Shown: positions 45,488-54,465, numbered from the stretch's first letter. The stretch: DNA of 64,000 bases from Gardnerella coleohominis (GCF_002896555.1 NZ_MNLH01000002.1:62001-126000); one strand, 5' to 3'. Notes: generated by a model not told the origin, from the sequence alone. Program-made: numbers and translations.

Positions 45488-46126
45488 TTAGTCAATCAAA
45501 CCATACAAGCGATCGCCAGCGTCGCCAAGGCCTGGAACGATATAAGCCTTGTCGTTTAAACGCTCATCAACAGCGCAAACAACAACCTTAAAATCAATAG
45601 AAGGATCAATTTCCTTCTCCAAGCGCTTCAAACCTTCCGGAGCTGCCAAAATATTAATAGCTGTAACATCTTTAGCTCCACGCTCAGCCAAGTAATGAGT
45701 AGCAGCAACTAAAGTGCCACCGGTGGCAAGCATTGGGTCAAGAAGGAAGCACTGACGACCAGTCAAATCTTCTGGCAAACGATTGGCATAAGTTACTATG
45801 TCGAGCGTCTGCTCGTCACGCTTCATGCCAAGGAATCCAACCTCAGCGGTTGGAAGAAGACGAGTCATGCCGTCAAGCATACCGAGGCCAGCGCGCAAAA
45901 CCGGCACAACCATTGGGCGTGGGCGGTTTAAATGCTTGCCAGTCATCTTGCAAATAGGAGTTTCAATCTCGCGATCGCTAACTTCCAAATTGCGGGTTGC
46001 TTCGTATGCTTCGAGGGTTACCAATTCGGAAACCAACTCGCGGAAAATGTTAGAAGGTGTATTCTTATCTCGCAAAACGGTGAGCTTGTGGTCCACCAGC
46101 GGATGATGTAAAACATGAAGATCCAT
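45488..46126 (-). CDS. upp: Uracil phosphoribosyltransferase
   Basis: Converts uracil and PRPP to UMP in pyrimidine salvage. The 212-residue protein has the family start [20 protein letters not shown], the [10 protein letters not shown] segment, the PRPP-binding loop [15 protein letters not shown], and the C-terminal uracil-binding [15 protein letters not shown]. It is a single-gene unit. An 86-nt multi-stem element lies about 120 bases upstream in its leader or promoter region. Confidence 0.96.
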   Translation of the reverse strand: MDLHVLHHPLVDHKLTVLRDKNTPSNIFRELVSELVTLEAYEATRNLEVSDREIETPICKMTGKHLNRPRPMVVPVLRAGLGMLDGMTRLLPTAEVGFLGMKRDEQTLDIVTYANRLPEDLTGRQCFLLDPMLATGGTLVAATHYLAERGAKDVTAINILAAPEGLKRLEKEIDPSIDFKVVVCAVDERLNDKAYIVPGLGDAGDRLYGLID

Positions 46127-46245
46127 ACCTTCTAGGTTAATGCAAGCATGGCATGTAAAGCTATCGGCGTGCCGTGAGATTTATAACAAAATATAAACAA
46201 AATAACAGTTAAAAGGCAGTATTGGCTTCTAATCTCAAATATAAA

Positions 46246-46331
46246 ACGCTGACTTGCGAAAGCGCCTGTCGGCGCAAACGCCGCTCGTAGCGGCAAAAAA
46301 TGGAGCCCGGGGCTTAAACACAAGCCAGCGT
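46246..46331 (-). ncRNA. Cloverleaf-like structured element upstream of upp
   Basis: ACGCTGACTTG (46246-46256) and CAAGCCAGCGT (46321-46331) form an 11-bp outer stem with one mismatch. Inside are three hairpins: GCGCC/GGCGC (46262-46275), GCCGCT/AGCGGC (46280-46294) and AGCC/GGCT (46304-46314). Transcribed toward upp, the outer stem is followed by TTTTATATTT, so it could act as a leader or terminator. It is not a recognisable tRNA. It occupies most of the gene-free 46127-46437 stretch. Confidence 0.45.
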
Positions 46332-46437
46332 CAACCTCGAGTATACATGTTTTTAATTTTCAGCGCGCCGCATAATTAGAATCCAATTCAAATCACAATC
46401 AGAATCCAATTCGAATCCGATTCAAATTGCCAATAAT

Positions 46438-47151
46438 TTACTCAAGTTTCCCTAATCGCCATAATCCTGCGCAATTACGGAAAGTGTATGAAAGTGAATT
46501 AAGATTTGCAGAAGTGTGCAAAATATGTGCAATTTTTTCTGTATTAATCGAATTAGAATTTTGCTTATCCAACTTTTTCGCGTAAACGTGCATTCCGCGC
46601 GAAATGATAGAAGTAAAAGCTGAAGCGCGATAAAGTGCTACAGCAAAATCACCTGTAAAAGCGCCGGAAAGAATAGAATCTGCAAGTCGCGCAATATCAT
46701 CTCCCGTAGGAGCTTCATCAATTCCTGTAATAGCTGATGCGCTCGTGGCTTCAGGTTCGCCAAGACGCCAATATTCTGCGTAAATTTCACGATTCTTACG
46801 CAAAGAGATGCGCAGTAAATAAAGTCTCCAAAGTATTCCAGGAAGAGATTCAGCTTCTGCATGATTCCACAGATCTGCAATAACTTCAATGCCCTCATTT
46901 TCAACTAAATTCAGCACGCGCTCAACGATTTCTGGCGATTGCGTTTTATGTACGCGGTTAAGTAGAACGGCCGCGGAAGTGTGGCTAATCTCATTGACAA
47001 TCTGCGGATCTGTACCACCTTCTATTTGTGCGAGCATGGCTGGATCCATTTGCGCAGGTCTGCTTGGACGATTTGAACCGTTTGGGCTTGGCATAAAAGC
47101 AGATCTGCTTGAATGAATAGAACTTGATTGCGAATTTAAACTAGTAGACAC
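46438..47151 (-). CDS. Conserved hypothetical protein coupled to mutT1
   Basis: 237-residue cytoplasmic protein I cannot name. A Ser/Asn/Pro-rich N-terminus (STSLNSQSSSIHSSRS...PSPNGSNRPSRPAQM) is followed by an all-alpha region with HEAT-like spacing (SPEIVERVLNLVENEGIEVIADLWNHAEAESLPGILWRL). A GTG at 47151 with AAAAGG nine bases upstream, overlapping the mutT1 stop by 11 bases, is the best start. ATG 47094 is an alternative. Overlap implies co-expression with the Nudix/phosphatase gene. Confidence 0.7.
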   Translation of the reverse strand: MSTSLNSQSSSIHSSRSAFMPSPNGSNRPSRPAQMDPAMLAQIEGGTDPQIVNEISHTSAAVLLNRVHKTQSPEIVERVLNLVENEGIEVIADLWNHAEAESLPGILWRLYLLRISLRKNREIYAEYWRLGEPEATSASAITGIDEAPTGDDIARLADSILSGAFTGDFAVALYRASAFTSIISRGMHVYAKKLDKQNSNSINTEKIAHILHTSANLNSLSYTFRNCAGLWRLGKLE

Positions 47152-48325
47152 TTGGAAGAACCTTTTCAATATCAATAATGCGAGCGCCTTTAGGAGTATT
47201 AATTATATGCAAAACTATTGCGCTTCCGGTAGGCATGTATGGAGATTTTTGGCTGAGTATGCGCTTGTGTGCTCTAGGTTTTGTTATTCCCCGCAAATAA
47301 TCGAAGAAAGTGCCGATAACCGGTCTGTGCAGGCATATGACAGTTGAGTTTGTATTGTTTGTAACGCTTGCATTTTGTGCATTACGCTCAAGATTTTGTA
47401 TTTCGTTCACAAGAACAGACAATGTAGATTTTGGTTTTTTCTCGTGATGATCTTCGGTAAGTTCCGCAGCCTGTTCTATAGAAAGCGAAGAATCGTTTGC
47501 AAAAGCGTCGAGCGTTTCTAAGCAACGCTTCCAAGGAGACGATATGATTTTATCCGGCGCGTAGCAGGCCAGTTCGCGGCCTAGAGCGTATGAAGCGGCA
47601 GCGCCCAGAGGTGTTATTGGCCGAGTCGCTTCGCTTCCTTGCCAAGTTTTTCTAGACTCAGCTTTTCCGTGACGCACTAAAAGCAGTGTGCTATATTCTG
47701 ATTGACCTTCGTGGAGCTTCTCTAAGAAAGCGTCTAGCACTTCGCGGTCGCTATCGTGCGTAAGCTTTTTTCGCGCTTGTGAAGGAGTAAGCCATAACAC
47801 ATTGCCGATTTCAGTGGGTTTAGCAGGCTTAATTGGTCCGAAAGCGGGAAGACGTTTTGCTGCGGACTGATTGTCTATTAAGCGCATCATCCAGTAGTGG
47901 ATTCGCTTTATTACTTCCGGTTGGCCATTGCGGTTCTGGCTGCTATTTGACGCGTTGTTTTTGGAGGATTTTTTGCCTTCGTGATCAAGCGGATACTCTA
48001 TTTTAGCGATATGTGGGCCGAGCGTGACCGAATATCCTGTTTCTTCTCCAACCTCGCGAACTGCAGTGTGACGATGCGATTCGTTTAGCTCGTTTTTGCC
48101 TTTTGGCCAGCTCCAATCGTCATATTTAGGACGGTAAACAAGGCAAAGCTCAAAGTCGTCATCGCTAGGCTTTATTGCACTGATTGGCTTAGTTGCACGA
48201 TTTGACTTGCTTGCATTGCTGCCTGTTTTTGTATTTTCGTCTGCGTTTGAGCTGTTTGTAATATTGCGCTTGCGATAAATAATCCCGCCAGCTGCTTCAA
48301 CGTATTGCGTCGTTACTGCACTCAT
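47141..48325 (-). CDS. Nudix hydrolase plus histidine phosphatase (MutT1-like)
   Basis: 394-residue two-domain protein. The N-terminal Nudix domain (MSAVTTQYVEAAGGIIYRKR; Nudix box GKNELNESHRHTAVREVGEETG) carries a 30-residue Ser/Asn/Lys-rich insertion near its start. The C-terminal histidine phosphatase domain (about 220-394) has LLLVRHGKAES and the later CLHRPVIG. This is the architecture of mycobacterial MutT1 (Rv2985), which hydrolyses 8-oxo-GTP and diadenosine polyphosphates. In mycobacteria mutT1 is next to ppk1; here a cassette separates them. Start at ATG 48325, beginning at the conserved MSAVTTQYVEAAGG. Confidence 0.88.
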   Translation of the reverse strand: MSAVTTQYVEAAGGIIYRKRNITNSSNADENTKTGSNASKSNRATKPISAIKPSDDDFELCLVYRPKYDDWSWPKGKNELNESHRHTAVREVGEETGYSVTLGPHIAKIEYPLDHEGKKSSKNNASNSSQNRNGQPEVIKRIHYWMMRLIDNQSAAKRLPAFGPIKPAKPTEIGNVLWLTPSQARKKLTHDSDREVLDAFLEKLHEGQSEYSTLLLVRHGKAESRKTWQGSEATRPITPLGAAASYALGRELACYAPDKIISSPWKRCLETLDAFANDSSLSIEQAAELTEDHHEKKPKSTLSVLVNEIQNLERNAQNASVTNNTNSTVICLHRPVIGTFFDYLRGITKPRAHKRILSQKSPYMPTGSAIVLHIINTPKGARIIDIEKVLPSVY

Positions 48326-48435
48326 ATTCACTATTTTAGCGGTTTTCTTTCGCAACTTTTAGTCGTGCCGTAATCTTTTACTTTTGTCACAGTCGTAGCA
48401 GCAACAAAAGAGCTGTTATTGTTTTATAATCCTTA

Positions 48436-48459
48436 AACCTCCTAAAACTGGCAAATGGT
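48436..48459. repeat. 24-bp direct repeat, left copy
   Basis: Matches 50551-50574 at 21 of 24 positions, with exact 16-bp core AAAACTGGCAAATGGT (48444-48459 and 50559-50574). A further shared TGAGATTTAG follows each copy at different spacing. The two copies bracket the AlbA_2 gene and its upstream array. Confidence 0.75.
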
Positions 48460-48562
48460 TTAAATATGTAAGTTTGTGAGATTTAGTGTAAGCAAGTGGC
48501 GCGTGCTGGAGTGTCACGTGCTGGAGTGTGGTGTGCAGAGTTTAGTATTGGCTTAGAACAAA

Positions 48563-50188
48563 TCAGTTGCTGATTTTCGCATATTTACGCTGTCTACTTG
48601 TTGCTTTTCCTAGTGCTTTTACTTTATTTTCTGCAATTAGCTTACGCAAATGTCGTCTAATTGTTTCTGGAGACTTTTTAGTTAGTTCAGCTAATTCTGG
48701 AGTTGTTATTGTAGAGTCAGTAGGTATAAGCGCTAGTAAAATATCGTCATTTAATAGATTCCTTTTGCTATCCTCTTGTGCGCGTTCTTCTTGAGTGTAA
48801 TTTTCCAACGTTTGTTTAGTATTAGCGAGTTCCTCAACATAGTTTTTGTTAGAATCCATTATCTCAGAGCGGTTTGTGTAATCTACGTAATTTACATAAT
48901 TTATGTTGCTGGGAAGTTTTGCTTTTGCGCGCTGCAAAATCACGCTAAAAGAGCCAAGATTAGATATAAATTGTGGTTTTGGTAGTGACCATGCTTGCAT
49001 TTCGTTAATCATAAACGCAATTCCACTACCTTGACCTTCAACTGGGCCTGCTCCAATTCTATTTGCTTCAATTGGAGTGTATTGTGCCAATTGCATAAGC
49101 GCAGAGTTTCTGCACTTTGATTCGCCGTCATCAATGTTGTCAAGCGTTTTTCCTCCCCATAATCCTCCAGGATTTGTTATAACAACCCTGTTGTGGAAAA
49201 TGTCAACGCTTACAGGCTGACCTTGAAAATATTCGTGGTATTCTCTGTGAATTACTGCATTAGCTATGGCTTCGCGTAGAACTTCGCGCGGAATCTCCGA
49301 TTCTTCTATGCGTTCGACGCCGTTAATAAATGTGCTAACTCGAAGATTTTTAATAACCGCGTTTACTGCATCCTCAATCATTTCTGATATTGCTCCGCTG
49401 CATTCTTCGCGGTCTATAAAGCGCTGTACTCCAGTCGAAGATTTTTCTGTTCCAGCGTGAGCTGTTACGTCAATAAATAATCGCGGGAAAAATTGCTGTG
49501 GATAATTTCCAAGAGTTAAAAGTCCTGCCATTCGTACGCGCCCTTGCTTATCTGTAATATTAAGACGCGTAAGTTTTTCATCTTCTGTTGTAGTTCCGCG
49601 CAAAGCTTTGGAGTTCGCTCGCTTTGTTATAAGGTTTTCGACTAAGTCCTTATTTAAATCAGATTTTGTAGCTTCTTTAACGATTGATAAATCTATATCG
49701 CTTGGGCGTAGCGCGTTTTCTATTTCGTAAACTTCGTCATTCGACATGCGAATGTCTTTATCATCAACGCGTTTGTAGCTTCCGCCTTTACTTCCTTTAG
49801 CTGTAATATAGCATGGCTTTTTGTCGGCAAGGTTCTCGTAGATTTTTATTGCTAGAATTTGAGAATTATCGTCTACGATTACTCTCTCTAAGTCATATCT
49901 TGGGGGATATGTTAGCCGTGCTCCGTTTACGCCGCCGTCGCCTATTCCTTCAATAAATTGGTCGCGAACTTTGTTAATATCAAAGTTTTTTGTTGGAGAA
50001 AAATTATTGCCTTCATCTAGTCCGAGTAGTAGTGTGCCGCCATTTGTGTTAGCGAATGCGCTTACTGTTTCCCACACGCTTACGCTGAGCTTTGCATCAC
50101 AGCTTTTTGCCTCATAATTGGAGTCATCTGTTTTTTGCATGCGCAATCGCTCTATGGCGTCTTTGATTTGTTCGTTTACGATTGCCAT
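48563..50188 (-). CDS. AlbA_2 / GHKL-like / winged-helix DNA-binding protein
   Basis: 541-residue protein of the AlbA_2 (Schlafen AlbA-like) family, often called a divergent-AAA or RecG-related regulator. The N-terminal AlbA_2 domain covers about 10-130 (ESKSCDAKLSVSVWETVSAFANTNGGTLLLGLDEGNNF in pattern). The middle HATPase_c_4 region (about 270-400) has REVLREAIANAVIHREYHEYFQGQPVSVDIF then VITNPGGLWGGKT. A variable linker follows, and a C-terminal winged helix (about 480-541) shows TTPELAELTKKSPETIRRHLRKLI. It sits between mutT1 and ppk, bracketed by direct repeats and preceded by a 21-bp-phased motif array. A role as autoregulator binding that array is inferred. Confidence 0.82.
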   Translation of the reverse strand: MAIVNEQIKDAIERLRMQKTDDSNYEAKSCDAKLSVSVWETVSAFANTNGGTLLLGLDEGNNFSPTKNFDINKVRDQFIEGIGDGGVNGARLTYPPRYDLERVIVDDNSQILAIKIYENLADKKPCYITAKGSKGGSYKRVDDKDIRMSNDEVYEIENALRPSDIDLSIVKEATKSDLNKDLVENLITKRANSKALRGTTTEDEKLTRLNITDKQGRVRMAGLLTLGNYPQQFFPRLFIDVTAHAGTEKSSTGVQRFIDREECSGAISEMIEDAVNAVIKNLRVSTFINGVERIEESEIPREVLREAIANAVIHREYHEYFQGQPVSVDIFHNRVVITNPGGLWGGKTLDNIDDGESKCRNSALMQLAQYTPIEANRIGAGPVEGQGSGIAFMINEMQAWSLPKPQFISNLGSFSVILQRAKAKLPSNINYVNYVDYTNRSEIMDSNKNYVEELANTKQTLENYTQEERAQEDSKRNLLNDDILLALIPTDSTITTPELAELTKKSPETIRRHLRKLIAENKVKALGKATSRQRKYAKISN

Positions 50189-50295
50189 TGCTTGCTCCTT
50201 GGTTAACTGTGATTAGGCGTGGAAGTTTTTTTGAATAATTATTTTGCTGATATTTTGTTGTTAGGTTTGTTTTCTCTATCACAATGTCACTGTTA

Positions 50296-50323
50296 TTTTA
50301 TCACGGTCGTGACTGTGATAAAA
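50296..50323. promoter_or_regulatory. Inverted repeat at the edge of the motif array
   Basis: TTTTATCAC (50296-50304) and GTGATAAAA (50315-50323) are perfect 9-bp arms with a 10-bp spacer, located about 110-135 bp upstream of the AlbA_2 start. It overlaps the first full array unit. Probable operator (inference). Confidence 0.5.
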
Positions 50324-50508
50324 GTGTTGTGACTGTCATTTTTCTCGTTTGTGACAGTGATTTTTGTATGTATGACTGTCATTTTTTCGATTTTGACAGT
50401 CATCTACTATATTTTGACAGTGATCTTGGGTATTTTGACCGAGATGCGTAGACTTATGACAGTCATTTTGACTTCTGTGACTGTGATATTCACATTTATG
50501 ACTGTGAT
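50310..50508. repeat. 21-bp-phased array of TGACWGTSAT motifs
   Basis: Ten units begin at 50310, 50330, 50352, 50373, 50394, 50415, 50436, 50457, 50478 and 50499. Nine match TGAC(A/T)GT(C/G)AT exactly; the unit at 50436 reads TGACCGAGAT. A degenerate unit TCACTGTTAT lies at 50287. From 50352 on the spacing is exactly 21 bp, two helical turns, so motifs face the same side of DNA. The motif contains the palindrome TGACWGTCA in half of the units. Spacers are T-rich and not unique. It fills the gene-free 50189-50705 stretch together with the right direct repeat and the ppk terminator. Confidence 0.9.
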
Positions 50509-50550
50509 GCAGATGCTCTGCGTAAATCAGATATTTTGTTACATAACCAA

Positions 50551-50574
50551 AACTACCCAAAACTGGCAAATGGT
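50551..50574. repeat. 24-bp direct repeat, right copy
   Basis: Partner of 48436-48459 (21 of 24 identical). It lies between the motif array and the ppk terminator. Confidence 0.75.
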
Positions 50575-50645
50575 GTTATAGAAGATTTCGGCTATTGCGG
50601 GAACGCTTGAGATTTAGCAGATTATAAAGGGTTAATAAACACAAC

Positions 50646-50679
50646 AAGAGCCAGAAACATGTTACTGAATCTGGCTCTT
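50646..50679 (-). terminator. ppk terminator
   Basis: AAGAGCCAGA and TCTGGCTCTT form a perfect 10-bp stem. On the minus strand it is followed by GTTGTGTTT. Located just past the ppk stop. Confidence 0.75.
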
Positions 50680-50705
50680 GCTTATCGTTTATTAGTTACT
50701 TGCGA

Positions 50706-52943
50706 TTAATTCGCACCGCGAGGCTTGCGCGTGTGAGTGTGAATTAAGTAAGCCTGACTGTCTACTAGCGGACGACCTTCCTTATCGCGAGAATGCAAGG
50801 TATACGTGCCGTCGCCATCCATCCACCACGAGACCGTAGAATCAGCCATTTGCAAATCAATATACTGAATCAAAGCTTCAACTTGATCCGGTGCGCTTAT
50901 ACGAACCAGTGTTTCAACGCGTCGGTCAAGATTGCGGTGCATTAAATCAGCCGAACCAATCCAAACTTCTGGACCACTTGCAGGCCCGTCACCAATTTGC
51001 GGTCCGCAAGAATTAGCAAACGCATAAATGCGGCTGTGTTCAAGGAATCTGCCAAGTACTGAACGAACGCGAATATTGTCGCTCAATCCTTCAATGCCAG
51101 GTTTCAGTGAGCAAATTCCGCGCTCAACAATATCAATCTTCACTCCAGCTTGAGATGCTCGATACAATGCGTCAATAGTCTGTTCATCAACAACAGAATT
51201 AACCTTAATCTTAATCCAAGCTTCCTTACCTGCAAGAGCTGCAGCTTCCTCACGACGAATGCGAGCAATAATGCCAGTTCGAACTGTGCGAGGAGCTACG
51301 AGCAAACGGTGGAAGCTTGACTTTGGAGCGTAACCAGAAAGCTGATTAAATAGGCGAGTCAAATCCTGGCCGACTACAGGATCGCAAGTAAGCAATCCCA
51401 AATCTGTGTAAAGGCGAGCAGTCTTAGGATTGTAATTACCAGTGCCAACGTGGCAGTAGCGGCGTAATCCTTCGGCTTCCTGACGAACCACAAGAGAAAG
51501 CTTGCAGTGAGTCTTTAAACCGACAATGCCGTACACAACGTGAACGCCGGCGCGCTCAAGCTTACGAGCCCAAGCAATATTTGCGTCCTCATCAAATCGC
51601 GCCTTAATCTCAACAAGCGCAAGTACCTGCTTGCCAGCGTGGGCTGCGTCAACAAGAGCGTCAATAATTGGCGAATTGCTAGACGTGCGATACAAAGTTT
51701 GCTTAATTGCAAGCACTTTTGGATCTGCAGCTGCTTGAGCGAGGAATGCCTGTACAGAAGTAGAGAACGAATCGTAAGGATGATGCAGCAAAATATCATG
51801 TTCACGAATCGAAGCGAAAATATCCTGCGCGTGGCTAGTTTCAACTTCTGCAATCTGACGGTTAGTAGTAGGAATAAACGGACGATACTTCAAATCTGGG
51901 CGATCAAGCGCCTGCAATTCAAACAGTACCGTCATGTCAAGCGGCGAAGGCAAGCGATAGACTTCCTCAGGGCTTACTCGCAACTGATTAGCAAGAAGCT
52001 GCGAAAGGAATGGGCTAGCTTCGTCGGAAATTTCCAAACGAATTGGCGGTCCGAAACGACGACGAAGAAGCTCCTTCTCCATGGCGTTCAGCAGGTTCTC
52101 TGCATCGTCTTCCTCAACGTCAATATCCTCGTTACGCGTAACGCGGAATGAGCGAGCTTCCTTAATAATCATGCCTGGGAAAAGCGATTCCAAGTGAGCT
52201 GCAATCAGCTTTTCCATAGTGATGAAGCCGTAACGCTCTTCGCGGCCTTCTTCATCTGTTAAATCGTCAACTGGTACAAGACGATTCAAATTATCTGGAA
52301 TTTTTACGCGAGCAAAATGCGATTTTCCAGAATTTGGATTTTCTACGATAACCGCCAAGTTAATAGACTTGCCTGAAATATATGGGAACGGGTGTGCTGG
52401 ATCTACTGCAAGAGGAGTAAGGACTGGGAATACTTGCTTTTTATAGTAATCTGAAAGTCTTTCCTGCTCTGACTTTGTCAGCTTATCCCAGCTGAGCATA
52501 ACTATGCGCTGTTTTGCAAGCTCCGGCAGAATGTGCTCAATAACATAGTGAGCGTGCTCGTCTTGGCGACGATGCGTAACTTCGCTTATAGCTCGCAATT
52601 GCTGACGAGGACTTAATCCGCTTGCTGCAGTTACCGCTATACCGGAATCAATTCGGCGCTTTAAACCTGCGACTCGAACCATAAAGAATTCGTCGAGGTT
52701 TGAGGCAAAAATAGCAGCAAAATTAGCGCGTTCAAGAAGTGGTAAATCAGTATTTTGCGCTAGCTCAAGCACGCGACGATTAAACTTCAACCAGCTTAGT
52801 TCGCGGTCGAAGAAACGATCTTTTGGCAACGGTAGCTCACCCTCACGAGCTTCACGTTTTTCTGCCTTTTCGTCTTCGGCGATATGCTCTGCAATTTGAC
52901 CACGCAGAATCGCCTTTGAGGGAGCGTCAAAAATCTGTACCAT
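50706..52943 (-). CDS. ppk: Polyphosphate kinase 1
   Basis: Reversibly polymerises the ATP gamma-phosphate into inorganic polyphosphate. The 745-residue protein has the usual four-domain layout: the N-domain [17 protein letters not shown], and the head domain. The catalytic C1 domain has the phosphorylated-His segment [13 protein letters not shown] and [15 protein letters not shown], and the C2 domain has [12 protein letters not shown] and [15 protein letters not shown]. It is a monocistronic minus-strand unit with its own terminator. In mycobacteria its neighbour is mutT1; that pairing is interrupted here. Confidence 0.95.
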   Translation of the reverse strand: MVQIFDAPSKAILRGQIAEHIAEDEKAEKREAREGELPLPKDRFFDRELSWLKFNRRVLELAQNTDLPLLERANFAAIFASNLDEFFMVRVAGLKRRIDSGIAVTAASGLSPRQQLRAISEVTHRRQDEHAHYVIEHILPELAKQRIVMLSWDKLTKSEQERLSDYYKKQVFPVLTPLAVDPAHPFPYISGKSINLAVIVENPNSGKSHFARVKIPDNLNRLVPVDDLTDEEGREERYGFITMEKLIAAHLESLFPGMIIKEARSFRVTRNEDIDVEEDDAENLLNAMEKELLRRRFGPPIRLEISDEASPFLSQLLANQLRVSPEEVYRLPSPLDMTVLFELQALDRPDLKYRPFIPTTNRQIAEVETSHAQDIFASIREHDILLHHPYDSFSTSVQAFLAQAAADPKVLAIKQTLYRTSSNSPIIDALVDAAHAGKQVLALVEIKARFDEDANIAWARKLERAGVHVVYGIVGLKTHCKLSLVVRQEAEGLRRYCHVGTGNYNPKTARLYTDLGLLTCDPVVGQDLTRLFNQLSGYAPKSSFHRLLVAPRTVRTGIIARIRREEAAALAGKEAWIKIKVNSVVDEQTIDALYRASQAGVKIDIVERGICSLKPGIEGLSDNIRVRSVLGRFLEHSRIYAFANSCGPQIGDGPASGPEVWIGSADLMHRNLDRRVETLVRISAPDQVEALIQYIDLQMADSTVSWWMDGDGTYTLHSRDKEGRPLVDSQAYLIHTHTRKPRGAN

Positions 52944-53176
52944 AATCCGTAATTGTATGCGTTAGAAGGGATGTATGCGAATGAGTGTCGCCTTTAATTA
53001 AGCGAATAAAGCACACATTTGACTCGTGCAACACGCCGGTATTTATGTGATGTGAACGTAAGTGAACAAGAGTGCTATTTTATATGAACAAAATGCTTCA
53101 ATAAAAGTGTTTTTATGAATGAAAGTTAACAGTTGCGACAATAATCTAACAAATTGAATTTTATTGGTTTTTGTTC

Positions 53177-53205
53177 TTGCCAAAGCAAGTTATTTTAAGC
53201 ATAAT
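53177..53205 (+). promoter_or_regulatory. Strong sigma-70-type promoter
   Basis: TTGCCA (53177-53182), 17-base spacer, CATAAT (53200-53205). Each hexamer is one mismatch from consensus. The predicted start is near 53212. The sequence before it (52944-53176) shows nothing else recognisable. Confidence 0.55.
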
Positions 53206-53211
53206 AATAAG

Positions 53212-53382
53212 TACAAGAACAAATAAAAAGAGCGGTAGACCCACAAAGGTGTATGGATAAAATATCCGTGAACGTTGAACGGAACATGAGACTTTAACCG
53301 TTGCAACGATGTTGTTGTGAAGATGAGACCGCTGATATTGTTTTTGTGAATGAGAGGCTCGCCGAAATGGCGGGCCTCTTTT
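53212..53382 (+). ncRNA. Candidate small RNA or leader with terminator
   Basis: The span between a strong promoter and an intrinsic terminator contains no good frame. AGCGGT (53231-53236) pairs with ACCGCT (53328-53333), enclosing GGATA/TATCC (53255-53267) and CGTTGAACGG with CCGTTGCAACG (53273-53308, one bulge). The end is GAGGCTCGCC/GGCGGGCCTC plus TTTT (53354-53382). It could be a free sRNA or an attenuated leader of the downstream aquaglyceroporin gene. I do not recognise the family. The following 210 bases up to the gene are unstructured by eye. Confidence 0.5.
53353..53382 (+). terminator. Terminator of candidate sRNA / glpF attenuator
   Basis: GAGGCTCGCC, loop GAAAT, GGCGGGCCTC (one mismatch), followed by TTTT. 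Confidence 0.75.
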
Positions 53383-53592
53383 GATGTGAGGGCGATTTTG
53401 CTGCTCGTGCAGACTGTCGCGCGCATAAGGGAAACTATCAAAGAATAATTGTTGGAATTCATTTTCTTAGCTTCTTTGAAAATGAGGATGTATTGTGTTC
53501 CATGCTGTGCTAATCGCAATTGCGAGTTGCTAATTTATTGACGCGTGATTACGTGTGCGGAGTTTGAAACAGGTAAGAAGGATCGAAGGACC

Positions 53593-54324
53593 ATGCAATA
53601 TTCGTTTATGACGAAGTTGGCTGCAGAATTTATTGGCACTGCTATTCTTATGATTTTTGGAAACGGTGCTGTTGCAAATGTTGAATTAAAAAATACTAAA
53701 GGACACCATGCTGGTTGGTTAAATATTGCCATGGGCTACGGTTTTGGCGTGATGTTCCCAGTGCTAATGTTCGGAGGAATTTCCGAAGCGCATATCAATC
53801 CTGCTATGACGATTGCGCAAGCTGCAAATGGAATGTTTGAGTGGCAAAACGTTGCGCCTTATATTGTAGCTCAGCTTTTGGGTGCGTTGGTTGGACAGCT
53901 TATTGTGTACGTAACGTATTTGCCGCACTACAACGAAACTGAGGAGCCTGGAGCTATTCTTGGCACTTTCTGCACTACGGACGCTTATAACAACAAGCTT
54001 AATTACTTCCTTAACGAATTCTTCGGCACGCTTGTGCTTGTTTTGGCAGCTCTTTGTTGCCTTAAGTCTCCATGGGGTGAGAAGAATTTGGCCGGTGCTT
54101 CAATCGTTGTTGGCTTCGTTGTTTGGGGTTTGGTGACTTCTATGGGCGGCCCAACTGGTCCTGCTTTGAATCCTGCGCGTGATCTTATGCCGCGTTTGCT
54201 TCACGCAATTTTGCCAATTCCACACAAGGGATCTTCTCGCTGGGGTGAAGCGTGGATCCCAGTTGTTGCTCCTACTGCTGGTGCAATCTTGGGCGTGCTT
54301 ATGTACAAGTCGTTATTTGCATAA
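53593..54324 (+). CDS. glpF: Aquaglyceroporin / glycerol facilitator (MIP family)
   Basis: 243-residue channel of the MIP family, likely conducting glycerol or other small polyols and water. Both pore loops are present, INPAM (residues near 69) and LNPARD (near 195). The Asp after the second NPAR is typical of glycerol-facilitating members. Six helices are predicted. The start at 53593 (MQYSFMTKLAAEFIGTAI) has GAAGGA six bases upstream; an upstream in-frame ATG would add a non-conserved stretch. A strong terminator follows. Confidence 0.9.
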   Translation: MQYSFMTKLAAEFIGTAILMIFGNGAVANVELKNTKGHHAGWLNIAMGYGFGVMFPVLMFGGISEAHINPAMTIAQAANGMFEWQNVAPYIVAQLLGALVGQLIVYVTYLPHYNETEEPGAILGTFCTTDAYNNKLNYFLNEFFGTLVLVLAALCCLKSPWGEKNLAGASIVVGFVVWGLVTSMGGPTGPALNPARDLMPRLLHAILPIPHKGSSRWGEAWIPVVAPTAGAILGVLMYKSLFA

Positions 54325-54340
54325 AGTAGTTGCCTTTAAA

Positions 54341-54390
54341 TGTGATTGATTGCGGTTGATTGCGGTTGATTGCGATTGATTGCGGTTGTA
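54341..54390 (+). repeat. 10-bp tandem repeat, five units
   Basis: Five consecutive units of TGCGGTTGAT (variants TGTGATTGAT, TGCGATTGAT, TGCGGTTGTA) after the glpF stop. Confidence 0.85.
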
Positions 54391-54392
54391 AG

Positions 54393-54438
54393 AAGCGCGT
54401 AATGCTAGTATGAATGCGTTACGCGCTTTTGTTTTGCT
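54393..54438 (+). terminator. glpF terminator
   Basis: AAGCGCGTAA (54393-54402) pairs with TTACGCGCTT (54419-54428), followed by TTGTTTTG. Confidence 0.85.
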
Positions 54439-54465
54439 TTTTTACTTATTAAGAAAGACGAAATC

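Noticed and set aside
46132-46323. 63-residue minus-strand frame upstream of upp as a leader peptide
   Set aside because: It overlaps the multi-stem element, has no regulatory codon run and no clear ribosome-binding site.
50287-50508. CRISPR array
   Set aside because: Repeated part is only 10 bp, spacers are about 11 bp, T-rich and not unique, and no cas genes are near.
50336-50581. Two overlapping frames across the motif array (plus-strand MTVIF heptad-repeat peptide; minus-strand His/Cys/Asn-rich peptide)
   Set aside because: A 21-bp period makes every open frame heptad-repetitive. There is no convincing ribosome-binding site and both strands are open, so they are by-products of the array.
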